In this document: piece by piece, positions 17,681-25,296 of the stretch
Layout: each line of letters opens with the position of its first letter
How positions within the stretch are numbered: the stretch's first letter is position 1
Origin: QHVT01 sp036389275
GTDB lineage: Bacteria > Acidobacteriota > Thermoanaerobaculia > Gp7-AA8
Direction: 5' to 3'
NCBI GenBank assembly: GCA_036389275.1
Contig: DASVQE010000025.1
Location: 1 to 64,000 of the forward strand
DNA length: 64,000 bases
The notes under the pieces: generated by a model
Database searches by the model: none
The model's input: only the letters and a program-made list of their open reading frames with translations
What the model was told of the DNA's origin: nothing
Position numbers and translations under genes: made by a program

Positions 17681-18135
17681 AGCGCGACACGAGAGTCCTG
17701 CTGGTCGCGCTCGTGCCGATCCCGGCGCTGATCCTGGCGGCGTCGGCGCTCTGCTCGTGGGCGGTCGCGCACGGCGCGTCGCCGCGGTGGCGGCTGCTGT
17801 TCCGGGTGATGTGTCACGGCATCGCCACGCGCTGTCTGCAGATGTTCGGCGTGGCCATGCCGATCTGCGCGCGCTGCGTCGGCGTGTACGCCGGCCTGCT
17901 GGGCGGGCTGCTGCTCTTTCCGCTGCTGCCGGCGGTGCGCGAGCGCGCCATGCGCATCGCCGCGTTCGTGGCCGTCACGCCGCTGGCAATCGATGGACTC
18001 ACGCAGCTCGCGCGGCTGCGCGAGAGCACGAATCCGCTGCGGCTGGCCACGGGCCTGGTCGCCGGTTTCGCCTTTGGTTTGTGGATTTTGACCGCCGTGG
18101 AGCGGCGGGATGACGCTTTGTTCACCGCTTCTTGA
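17677..18135 (+). CDS. DUF2085 membrane protein
   Basis: 152 aa from a TTG inside the TTGA overlap with the DUF4013 gene; no better start is in frame nearby. DUF2085 signature: CHGIATRCLQMF, then PICARCVGVYAG (cysteine pair CxxC) and IDGLTQLARLRESTNPLRLA. Four TM segments. The conserved cysteines suggest metal or redox chemistry but the family has no established function. Confidence 0.8.
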   Translation: MKRDTRVLLVALVPIPALILAASALCSWAVAHGASPRWRLLFRVMCHGIATRCLQMFGVAMPICARCVGVYAGLLGGLLLFPLLPAVRERAMRIAAFVAVTPLAIDGLTQLARLRESTNPLRLATGLVAGFAFGLWILTAVERRDDALFTAS

Positions 18136-18185
18136 CCTCGCAGAATCGCTGCGCTACGCTGCCGTCTCCGGTCGACAACCTATCC

Positions 18186-18995
18186 ATGGCATTCCAAGGC
18201 TCGCTCAAAGAACTTCCGCTACCGGACATCATTCAACTGGTGAGTGTCTCGGGGAAGACGGGCAAGTTCACGCTGACCCGCGACGCGGACCGCGGCTTCA
18301 TCTTCCTGAAAAACGGGCAGATGGTGCACGCCACGGTCGGCGATCTGGTCGGCGAGGAAGCGATTTACTCGCTGGCCATCTGGAACCAGGGTGAGTTTCA
18401 GTTCAGCCCCGGCGAAGAGCCCGACCGCCAGACCATCACCAAGTCGAATACGAACCTGCTGATGGAAGCGGCGCGGCGGCTCGACGAGTGGCGCGTGCTG
18501 TCGAAGAAGATCCCGTCGGTGGAGTACGTGCCGGAGCTGCTCGCGCGCGAGAACCGGCACGAGCAGGTCACGCTCAATCCGCAGGAGTGGATGCTGATCA
18601 CGAAGATCGACGGGCAGCGCTCGATCATCGACATCGGCCGCGCCCTGAACGTCTCGTCGTTCGACGTCGCCAAGATCCTCTACGGCATGATCACCGGCGA
18701 GCTGGTCTCCTTAAAAAAAAAATTTGAGCCCGTCGACGACGAGCAGAATGGCGAGCTAGTCGACCTGGCCGCGCGCATCCGCGCGGTGGCCGAGGAGTTC
18801 ATCGGCGACAGCGCGCACAAGACCATCGAGAAACACTTCCTGCACGCCCTCGACTCGATCATGAACGGCGACGGCGCCCACGCCGTCGACACCATGGTCC
18901 GCGAGTTCGAGAAAACCGCCTCGCTGCTGCGAGGCATCGCCGTGACGGAAAAGCTGCGCTCCCGAATTGCGGAAGTGCGGCAGATCGCCAGCTAG
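18186..18995 (+). CDS. DUF4388 (PatA N-terminal-like) domain protein with an internal A10 tract
   Basis: 269 aa, cytoplasmic. Residues 1-90 are the DUF4388 domain (FQGSLKELPLPDIIQLVSVS, GKFTLTRDADRGFIFLKNG, ATVGDLVGEEAIYSL). A winged-helix-like middle (residues about 130-178) and a helical C-terminal part follow. The family occurs in gliding and c-di-GMP-related proteins of delta-proteobacteria and acidobacteria; role here unknown. At codons 176-179 the sequence is TTA AAA AAA AAA TTT: ten A in a GC-rich gene. A -1 slip there meets TGA at 18725-18727 and would drop the C-terminal part. The ATG at 18186 is chosen because the domain starts immediately after it. Confidence 0.82.
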   Translation: MAFQGSLKELPLPDIIQLVSVSGKTGKFTLTRDADRGFIFLKNGQMVHATVGDLVGEEAIYSLAIWNQGEFQFSPGEEPDRQTITKSNTNLLMEAARRLDEWRVLSKKIPSVEYVPELLARENRHEQVTLNPQEWMLITKIDGQRSIIDIGRALNVSSFDVAKILYGMITGELVSLKKKFEPVDDEQNGELVDLAARIRAVAEEFIGDSAHKTIEKHFLHALDSIMNGDGAHAVDTMVREFEKTASLLRGIAVTEKLRSRIAEVRQIAS

Positions 18996-19084
18996 GCGGG
19001 CGGTAGTTCCGGAGGTGCTTACTTCCGGAAATGCCGGTAGGGAATTCCCGGCCTCCGCCACTCCTCCCTACAGGAGGACATGCG

Positions 19085-19528
19085 ATGGCTCAAGGCTTCC
19101 AACTGCAACTGACGAACGCGACGAATTCGGACCTCGTCATCGGGGCGACGCCGTCCGGCTTTACGGTGTCGACAAATCCTCCGGTGAACCTCCCGTCCGC
19201 CACGGCGTCGTCTTTGATGTATTTCGAGGTCTCCGGCTCCGCCAACCTGCTCGTCAATTATTCGGTTCTGGGCCAACCGGCCGGTACGGGAGGCTTCGTC
19301 AACCTTGAATTCGATTCATCGAATACGAATACGTTGTATGGCACGATCTTCATGTATGAATTCGCACATGCCACCGGCGCAGACGGCGCATCCGTCTATC
19401 CGTACACACTGCTGTTTCCAATCAATTCGAGCGAGCAGTGGCCATTTCTATGTCTCACGTTCGTGCCCGTCGTTGGCGCGACGATGCGCGACGGCCAGGG
19501 TCTGCCGCCGGCCGTGCCGTTCAGGTAA
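19085..19528 (+). CDS. Hypothetical protein with very strong ribosome-binding site
   Basis: 147 aa. Start fixed by CAGGAGGA 6-13 nt upstream of the ATG, one of the best Shine-Dalgarno sites in the window. The protein has no signal peptide and no TM, and is rich in Thr, Ser, Asn and aromatic residues. Alternating strands (FQLQLTNATNSDLVIGAT, LMYFEVSGSANLLVNYSVLG, YPYTLLFPINSSEQWPFLCL) suggest an all-beta sandwich. I do not recognise the family. Composition differs from neighbours (more A/T), so recent acquisition is possible. Confidence 0.65.
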   Translation: MAQGFQLQLTNATNSDLVIGATPSGFTVSTNPPVNLPSATASSLMYFEVSGSANLLVNYSVLGQPAGTGGFVNLEFDSSNTNTLYGTIFMYEFAHATGADGASVYPYTLLFPINSSEQWPFLCLTFVPVVGATMRDGQGLPPAVPFR

Positions 19529-19531
19529 GCG

Positions 19532-20155
19532 CTACTCGCCCCGGACGTTCGGATTACCGACTGCCATCGTCAGTTCGTCCGGCGGCGTACGGCCGGCGAA
19601 GAATGCTCCGACAGCGAGAAACGCGGAGGTCCAGAACGACGTGTGCTCGACTCGGGTCCACCCGCGGATCGTGAGCCATGGCCAATCATAGGGGCCGGTC
19701 CGCCAGGCCCAGAAGTTCAGCTTCGACGTGCTCTGCGGCATCGACGCAGCAACGACGCCGGCCGCTACGCCTGCAGCGAGGATGACGAACAACGCGGCAA
19801 TGAGATAACCGCGATCGAGCTCCCACGTCTTGACGAAACTGCTTGCAGAGAGCGTGAGCAGAAATCCTGCGAGAGTCGTGTACACGGAAATGTGGAATTT
19901 CGTGTAGTCGAAAAGCAACTTCACTTGTTCGAGGTTATCGCTCAGTGCCGACTCGTCGGGCGGGTTGCACGGACACCGCGGATCACGCGTTGCCGCCGGC
20001 TGCTCTTTGGGTTGTGGACGCCAATTCCAATCGGAGACCGCAATTAGCGAAATGGCGATTACGTACGCGAGGCAGATGAGTAGCAGCACGAACGTTGCCG
20101 CGACCGCATGGGCACTCGTGCGCTTGGATCTCGCAAATAGAGTTGATTCGCCCAT
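19532..20155 (-). CDS. Hypothetical four-TM membrane protein
   Basis: 207 aa with TM segments near residues 18-40, 90-107, 118-138 and 175-187. A soluble loop between TM1 and TM2 contains RDPRCPCNPPDE, a possible disulfide or metal site. Ends 3 nt from the convergent hypothetical gene at 19085-19528. No recognised family. Confidence 0.6.
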   Translation of the reverse strand: MGESTLFARSKRTSAHAVAATFVLLLICLAYVIAISLIAVSDWNWRPQPKEQPAATRDPRCPCNPPDESALSDNLEQVKLLFDYTKFHISVYTTLAGFLLTLSASSFVKTWELDRGYLIAALFVILAAGVAAGVVAASMPQSTSKLNFWAWRTGPYDWPWLTIRGWTRVEHTSFWTSAFLAVGAFFAGRTPPDELTMAVGNPNVRGE

Positions 20156-20196
20156 ACAACGACAAAGCGCATTGCGCTCTGTTACAAGCGTTCATC

Positions 20197-20613
20197 CTAC
20201 TCCAACCGCCCCCGCATCCGCTTCCTCTCACTGTGTCTTTTCTTCTCCTCCAGCCGCTTCTCCTTTGCCGCGCGCGACACGCGGGTTTTCTTGCGGCGTT
20301 TGGGCTCGGACAGCGCGGCGCGGAGGAGGTCTTCGAGGCGGGTGAGGGCGAGCTCGCGGTTTTCGTGTTGGGTGCGGGCGGCCTGGGCGGTGACGCGGAG
20401 GACGCCGGCTTTGGTGATGCGGGAGGCGAGGCGTTCGCGGATGCGCAGCTTGCGGTCGTCGGGGAGCGGCAGGGTGTCGACGTCGACTTCGATGGTCACG
20501 CGCGTCTCCACCTTGTTCACGTTCTGGCCGCCGGGGCCGCCGCTGCGCGAGGTGGTCGCGCGCAGCAGGTCCGCTGGAATAACGTTGCCGTCGCCGAGGT
20601 CGAGATCTCTCAT
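20197..20613 (-). CDS. arfB: Alternative ribosome-rescue factor / peptidyl-tRNA hydrolase ArfB
   Basis: 138 aa. N-terminal release-factor domain 3 with the catalytic GGQ loop (TSRSGGPGGQNVNKVETRV), followed by a basic Lys/Arg-rich C-terminal tail (RRKKTRVSRAAKEKRLEEKK) that in ArfB/YaeJ enters the empty mRNA channel. It releases nascent chains from stalled non-stop ribosomes. The ATG at 20613 shares two bases with the ATG of the divergent gene at 20612 (CATG). GAGGGA lies about 10 nt upstream. Confidence 0.92.
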   Translation of the reverse strand: MRDLDLGDGNVIPADLLRATTSRSGGPGGQNVNKVETRVTIEVDVDTLPLPDDRKLRIRERLASRITKAGVLRVTAQAARTQHENRELALTRLEDLLRAALSEPKRRKKTRVSRAAKEKRLEEKKRHSERKRMRGRLE

Positions 20614-21448
20614 GCGTGCATCCCTCGTTCTCTTTGCGCTGCTGGTCGCCGCTTCAGTCGCCGCACAGCCGGTCCGGCCGAACGCCGGCGACCGTGAGGC
20701 GGCGTACGCGGACATCATGATCCCGATCGCCGGCCACGTCGCGGGCGCGAACGGCACCGAGTTTCAAACCGACCTCACCATCTCCAACACCAACGTCGAC
20801 GCGCTGGTCGAGGTCTACTGGCTGCCGCAGAACCGCAGCGGCAGCATGACCACGCCCGTGGCCATTCTGCCGGTGCCCGCCGCTTCGGTCGTTACGTACG
20901 AAGACTTCGTGGTCCGCACCATCCATCAGACCGGCCTCGGCACGATCATTCTCCGCGGCCTCGACAACGCGCGGCAGCGCAGCGAGTTCGTACGCATCGA
21001 CGCCTACGCGCGCATCTGGACTCCGGCGCAATGCGGCAGCGGCACGATGTCGCAGGGCGTGCAGGCGTCGACGCTCTACGGTCCGAAAGTCGATGACTTC
21101 TCGCCGATCACCGGCTTGGTTTACGGCCTGCGCCAGGACGCTGATTTCCGCACGAACATCGGCATCATCAACATGAGCAGCGAGCGCACGGTGACGTTCC
21201 GCGTCGACATCCGCGGCACGAAACAGCAGCAGCAGATGCAGCTCGTGGTGCCTCCGGCGTCGATGGTGCACGAGGCGCTGCCGCCCGGCGACTTCGGCGC
21301 CGTCACGCTCGGCATTCACGTCCTCGGACAGAATCCGCCGCCGCCCGATGCGTTCAGCGGCCCGCCCTGGACGGCGTTCGGCTCGTCGGTCGACAACCAC
21401 AGCGGCGACGCCTGGTACTCGAAAGCGCAAGCGGCGTACGTTCACTGA
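20612..21448 (+). CDS. Hypothetical secreted protein
   Basis: 278 aa with signal peptide MRASLVLFALLVAASVAAQ, which fixes the start. The mature protein appears to be two beta-sandwich halves, each beginning with a TNIGIIN or TDLTISNTN-type strand (residues about 50-130 and 170-250). Similar pairs of repeats occur in secreted acidobacterial proteins without known function. Its 3' end overlaps the convergent amidohydrolase by 7 nt. Confidence 0.6.
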   Translation: MRASLVLFALLVAASVAAQPVRPNAGDREAAYADIMIPIAGHVAGANGTEFQTDLTISNTNVDALVEVYWLPQNRSGSMTTPVAILPVPAASVVTYEDFVVRTIHQTGLGTIILRGLDNARQRSEFVRIDAYARIWTPAQCGSGTMSQGVQASTLYGPKVDDFSPITGLVYGLRQDADFRTNIGIINMSSERTVTFRVDIRGTKQQQQMQLVVPPASMVHEALPPGDFGAVTLGIHVLGQNPPPPDAFSGPPWTAFGSSVDNHSGDAWYSKAQAAYVH

Positions 21449-23103
21449 CCGCGCAGCACGGTGCGTCCCGGCGTGGCCCGCGTGTGCTCGCCGTCGCGCA
21501 GCACCTGCGTGCCGTTGACGAAGACGTGCACGACGCCGGTCGCGTACTGCATCGGCTTCGCGTACGTGGCGTGCTCGGCGATGGTCGCGGGATCGAACAC
21601 CACCACGTCAGCGAAGTAGCCGGCGCGCAGCAGTCCGCGCTTGACGATGCCGAGGTTCTGCGCCGGCTGCGAGGTGAGCCGCCGCACCGCTTCTTCGAGC
21701 GGGATGAGCTGCTCGTCGCGGACGTAGTGGCCGAGGAGGCGGGCGAAGTTGCCGAACTCCCGCGGGTGCGTGCTGCTCTTGAGAAACACACCCTCGGGCG
21801 CGGACGCGCCGGCATCGGAGCCGAAGCTCACCCACGGCAGGCGCACCTCTTTGCGGATGTTGTCTTCATTGATGATGAAGTAGACCGCGCCGATGCCGCT
21901 CTCGTCTTCGAGCACGAGATCGATGGCCGCCTCTTCCGGCGAGACGCCGCGCATGCGCGCCACCTCGGCGAGGGTCTTGCCGGTGAGCGGCTTGAGCTTC
22001 TCGCTGCGAAAGGCGGTCAGCAGCACGCGCTCGGGTGAGCCGGCCAGCAGCATCAGGTTCTCCCAGTCGTTCGACGGCGTGCGCATCTCGCGCACGACGC
22101 GCGCGCGCGTCTCCGCATCCATCAGCCGCTTGCGCTCCGCTTCGAAGCCGCCCTCGTGCACCCACGGCGGCATCGACGCGTCGAGGCTCGTCGCGCCGGC
22201 GTCGTAGGTGTACATGTTCGCGCTGATGCGCAGTCCGCTCGCGCGCGCCGCCTCGACCTTCGCGATCGCCGCGTCGAGCTTCGGCCAGTTCTGCGCGCCG
22301 GCCGCTTTGAGGTGGTAGATCTCGGCCGGCACGTGCGCCTCGCGGGCGATGGCGATCAGTTCGTCGACCGCTTCGAGCAGGCGATTGCCTTCGCTGCGCA
22401 TGTGCGAGATGTACATGCCGCCGTACGGCGCGACCGCTTTGCAAAGCTCGATCAACTCGTCGGTCTTCGCGTAGAAGCCCGGCGCGTAGATGAGCGCGGA
22501 GCCGAGGCCGAGGGCGCCGTCGCGCATGGCGGCGTCGACGATGGCGCGCATGTGCGCGAGCTCGGCGTCGTTCGGCGCGCGGTCGACTTCGCCGAGGACG
22601 TACATGCGCACGGTGGAGGCACCGACGAACGACGCCACGTTGACGGAGACGCCGCGGTGGGTGAGCCAGTCGAGAAACTGGCGCAGCGTGGTCCATTCGA
22701 TGTCGTAGCGGATGTCGCCCTGCTGCGACTGCATCTCCTTCTTCATCGACTCGCTGAGCGGACCGAACGAGTAGCCCTCGCCGAACACTTCGAGAGTGAC
22801 GCCCTGCTTCACATCGGCCATGGCCCGGCCGTCGGCGATGAGCGTCTCCGGCGCCCAGCTCAGCATGTTGATGAAGCCGGGTGCGACGGCGAGCCCGTGC
22901 GCGTCGACCTCGCTGCGGCCGCGGCCGGGCACGCTGCCCACCGCGGTGATGCGATCGCCGTCGATGGCCAGATCGCCGCGCTGCGGCGCCGCGCCGCTGC
23001 CGTCGTAGAGCAGACCGTTGCGGATGACGAGGTCGTGCTGCCGCATGGTCGAGCAGGCGGAGGCGGCGAGGAGAAGCAGCAGAAGCGTGACGGTGCGGCG
23101 CAT
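21442..23103 (-). CDS. Amidohydrolase-family lipoprotein (D-aminoacylase-like), metal-site variant
   Basis: 553 aa. Lipoprotein signal with lipobox LAASAC at residues about 12-17, so membrane-anchored in the periplasm. The N-acyl-D-amino-acid deacylase scaffold is clear (VIRNGLLYDGSGAAPQRGDL, QGVTLEVFGEG, GALGLGSALIYAPG, GYFADVVVFDPATIAEHATY). But the HxH pair expected after APGFI is replaced by NMLSWAPET, and the usual VTGNCG cysteine strand reads VFGEGY. Later ligands remain: HMRSE, IYHLK and the D in FGSDAG. Activity is therefore uncertain: other metal geometry or another function. TATACT lies 6 nt before the ATG. Confidence 0.82.
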   Translation of the reverse strand: MRRTVTLLLLLLAASACSTMRQHDLVIRNGLLYDGSGAAPQRGDLAIDGDRITAVGSVPGRGRSEVDAHGLAVAPGFINMLSWAPETLIADGRAMADVKQGVTLEVFGEGYSFGPLSESMKKEMQSQQGDIRYDIEWTTLRQFLDWLTHRGVSVNVASFVGASTVRMYVLGEVDRAPNDAELAHMRAIVDAAMRDGALGLGSALIYAPGFYAKTDELIELCKAVAPYGGMYISHMRSEGNRLLEAVDELIAIAREAHVPAEIYHLKAAGAQNWPKLDAAIAKVEAARASGLRISANMYTYDAGATSLDASMPPWVHEGGFEAERKRLMDAETRARVVREMRTPSNDWENLMLLAGSPERVLLTAFRSEKLKPLTGKTLAEVARMRGVSPEEAAIDLVLEDESGIGAVYFIINEDNIRKEVRLPWVSFGSDAGASAPEGVFLKSSTHPREFGNFARLLGHYVRDEQLIPLEEAVRRLTSQPAQNLGIVKRGLLRAGYFADVVVFDPATIAEHATYAKPMQYATGVVHVFVNGTQVLRDGEHTRATPGRTVLRGQ

Positions 23104-23109
23104 GCAAGC

Positions 23110-23117
23110 AGTATAAA
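23110..23117. promoter_or_regulatory. Overlapping divergent -10 elements in a 22-bp gap
   Basis: AGTATAAA contains TATACT on the minus strand, 6 nt before the lipoprotein ATG, and TATAAA on the plus strand, 8 nt before the GTG of the beta-helix gene. Because TATA is self-complementary, one AT-rich core could serve both directions. Both transcripts would be leaderless or nearly so. Confidence 0.45.
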
Positions 23118-23125
23118 AATCTCTC

Positions 23126-24580
23126 GTGCGCAAACTGACCCTGTTTCTCGTTTTGTCGCTTCCGGCCGCGGTCGCGTTCGCACAGCAGCAGACCATCGCC
23201 ATGCATGCGGCCACCGATCCGGCCGACGGGCGCATCGATCCCGGCCTGCAGTTCCGGATGGCCTTCTTCTTCAACGCCAGCAGCGGCGCGCACGACGTCC
23301 GTTTCCACGCCGAGCTGCCGCCGCGCCAGGGCGACCTCTTCGTCGAGCCGGGCGCGTGGACGTGCAGCGTGGCCGGCACATCGCTCGACTGCACGATCGC
23401 CGACTCCGGCGCGATCTCGCCGATCCGCATAGCGTTCCTCGCGGCGGAGACGCCGGGCCGCTACGACTATCGGGCGACGCTCACCGCGCGCGAGCCGCTC
23501 GAGCCGCACGCGGCCAGCGTCAGCGGCGCGGTGTTCGTCTACAAGCCGCTGCACGCCACCGACGGCAACGCCTTGCGCGCGGCCATCGAGCAGGCCAACC
23601 TCTCCTGCAACGGCGACGACGTGGAGTGCCACATCCTGTTGCACGACGACGTGCATCTCGACGCGGCGCTGCCGCCGCTCACCGCGCGCGGCCCGGTCAC
23701 CATCGACGGGAATCTCTACAACGTCGACGGACGCTCGCTCACCGCCGGCAGCGGTCTCGAGTTGCGCGGCGAAGGACGGGTGCGCGTGCGGCGGCTCGCG
23801 TTGCGCAACTTTCCGGTCGATGGACTGGTCCTCTCGAACGGCGACCGGCGCGCGCCGACCGAGATCACCGACTGCACGCTCGAGGAGAATCGCTGGCGCG
23901 GACTCTCTGTCGCCGCGCCGCTCACCGACCTGGTGGTGTTGCGCAACAGCATCCGCGGCAACGGCGCCAGCGGCATCGCTTACTGGGCCGCGCGGCGCGT
24001 GACCGAGCGTGAGAACCGCATCGATGCGAACGACGCCAGCGGCGTCTTCGTCTGGAACGTGGCCGCGTTCGACGCATCCGATCTGAGCGTCGCGCTCAAC
24101 GGCCAGTTCGGCTTCGCCATCGTGCGCGGCGCGCCGCAGGCGACGTTCGGCGCAGGAACGCTGGCCCACAACCGCGGCGGCAACATCGACTGGGGTTTGA
24201 ACGGACTCTCGCCGCGGGACGTCGACGAGACCGACGGCGTGCCGAACTCGCCCGACCTCGTCGACGCGCACTACGACGCCGCCACCGACACGACCATTTT
24301 CCGCGTGCGGATGATGACCGGTCCGACACCGTGGGGCAGCGCCTTCTGGCTGCATCTCGTCACCGGCGAGCTCGAGCCCGACGGCACGGTGGTGCCGCAG
24401 CGCACCCTCTACTCCAATCTGCTCTGGGAGCGCTTCAACCGTTCGCTTGAAACATTCACCGTCGCGGTGAAAGGAAACTTCACCGGCCAGTACGTCAGCG
24501 CCTGGGGCGTCTACACGTTCTTCGGCGACGGGCTGCCGCTGGCGACGCCGGAGATGAGCCAGGCCTTGCGCGTCAACTAG
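23126..24580 (+). CDS. Secreted right-handed beta-helix protein
   Basis: 484 aa from a GTG start opening a signal peptide (MRKLTLFLVLSLPAAVAFAQ). Residues 30-130 look like a beta-sandwich (DUF11-like). Residues 150-370 show parallel beta-helix periodicity with NosD/pectate-lyase-like turns (LRNSIRGNGASGIAYWAA, LEENRWRGLSVAAP, LNGQFGFAIVRGA). Such proteins bind or cleave polysaccharides; no catalytic residues can be assigned. Six nt before pgeF. Confidence 0.72.
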   Translation: MRKLTLFLVLSLPAAVAFAQQQTIAMHAATDPADGRIDPGLQFRMAFFFNASSGAHDVRFHAELPPRQGDLFVEPGAWTCSVAGTSLDCTIADSGAISPIRIAFLAAETPGRYDYRATLTAREPLEPHAASVSGAVFVYKPLHATDGNALRAAIEQANLSCNGDDVECHILLHDDVHLDAALPPLTARGPVTIDGNLYNVDGRSLTAGSGLELRGEGRVRVRRLALRNFPVDGLVLSNGDRRAPTEITDCTLEENRWRGLSVAAPLTDLVVLRNSIRGNGASGIAYWAARRVTERENRIDANDASGVFVWNVAAFDASDLSVALNGQFGFAIVRGAPQATFGAGTLAHNRGGNIDWGLNGLSPRDVDETDGVPNSPDLVDAHYDAATDTTIFRVRMMTGPTPWGSAFWLHLVTGELEPDGTVVPQRTLYSNLLWERFNRSLETFTVAVKGNFTGQYVSAWGVYTFFGDGLPLATPEMSQALRVN

Positions 24581-24585
24581 TCAAT

Positions 24586-25293
24586 ATGTGGACCATCGAG
24601 ACCTCGACCCTCGGACGCATCGCCGTACCGCCGCACGTGCCGCCCGGCTTCGCGCTCTTCTGCACCAGCGCCGACTATCGCGGCGACATCGTGCCGCACG
24701 AGCTGACCGCGCTGGTGCGCGAGCGCTTCGGACTGGAGACGTCGCTGACCACCTGCACGCAGGTGCACGGCGCCACGGTGCGCCGCGCGCAACGCGATGC
24801 GGCGTGGCGCGAATGCGACTCGTGCGATGCGCTCTGGAGCGAGGAGCGCGGCGTTTCCATCGGCATTAAGGTTGCAGACTGCCTGCCGGTCACCATGATC
24901 GATCCCGTGCACTCCGTCATCGCCAACGTGCACTCCGGCTGGCGCGGTGCAGTGCAGCAGATCACCGCCGCGACGATCGACGCCATCGAGCAGTCCACAC
25001 CTTTCGAGGCCTCGTCGGCCTTCGCGTACCTCGGCCCTTCGATCCGCGCCTGCTGCTTCGAGGTCGGCGACGAAGTGGCCTCGCAGTTCGACGCGCGCTA
25101 CATCGACCGCTCGCGCGCGAAAGCGCACGTCGACCTGGCCGCGTTCACGCGCGACATCCTCACCGCGCGCGGCTTCGCCGCCGAACGCGTGTCCGACTCG
25201 GAGCTCTGCACGCGCTGCGACGGCTCGATCTTCCACTCGTATCGCCGCGCCGGAAAAGGCGGCGGGCGCAATCTGCAGGTCGTCGCGCAGTAA
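24586..25293 (+). CDS. pgeF: Laccase-domain purine nucleoside phosphorylase / peptidoglycan editing factor PgeF
   Basis: 235 aa, no signal. Family motifs in order: TQVHGATV (first metal His), VADCLPVTM, NVHSGWRGAV and LGPSIRACCFEVGDEV, with a closing CTRCDGSIFHSYRR. The YfiH/PgeF family is reported both to act on purine nucleosides and to keep non-canonical residues out of peptidoglycan. The adjacent bifunctional penicillin-binding protein (4 nt downstream) supports the cell-wall link in this genome. Confidence 0.9.
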   Translation: MWTIETSTLGRIAVPPHVPPGFALFCTSADYRGDIVPHELTALVRERFGLETSLTTCTQVHGATVRRAQRDAAWRECDSCDALWSEERGVSIGIKVADCLPVTMIDPVHSVIANVHSGWRGAVQQITAATIDAIEQSTPFEASSAFAYLGPSIRACCFEVGDEVASQFDARYIDRSRAKAHVDLAAFTRDILTARGFAAERVSDSELCTRCDGSIFHSYRRAGKGGGRNLQVVAQ

Positions 25294-25296
25294 TCC

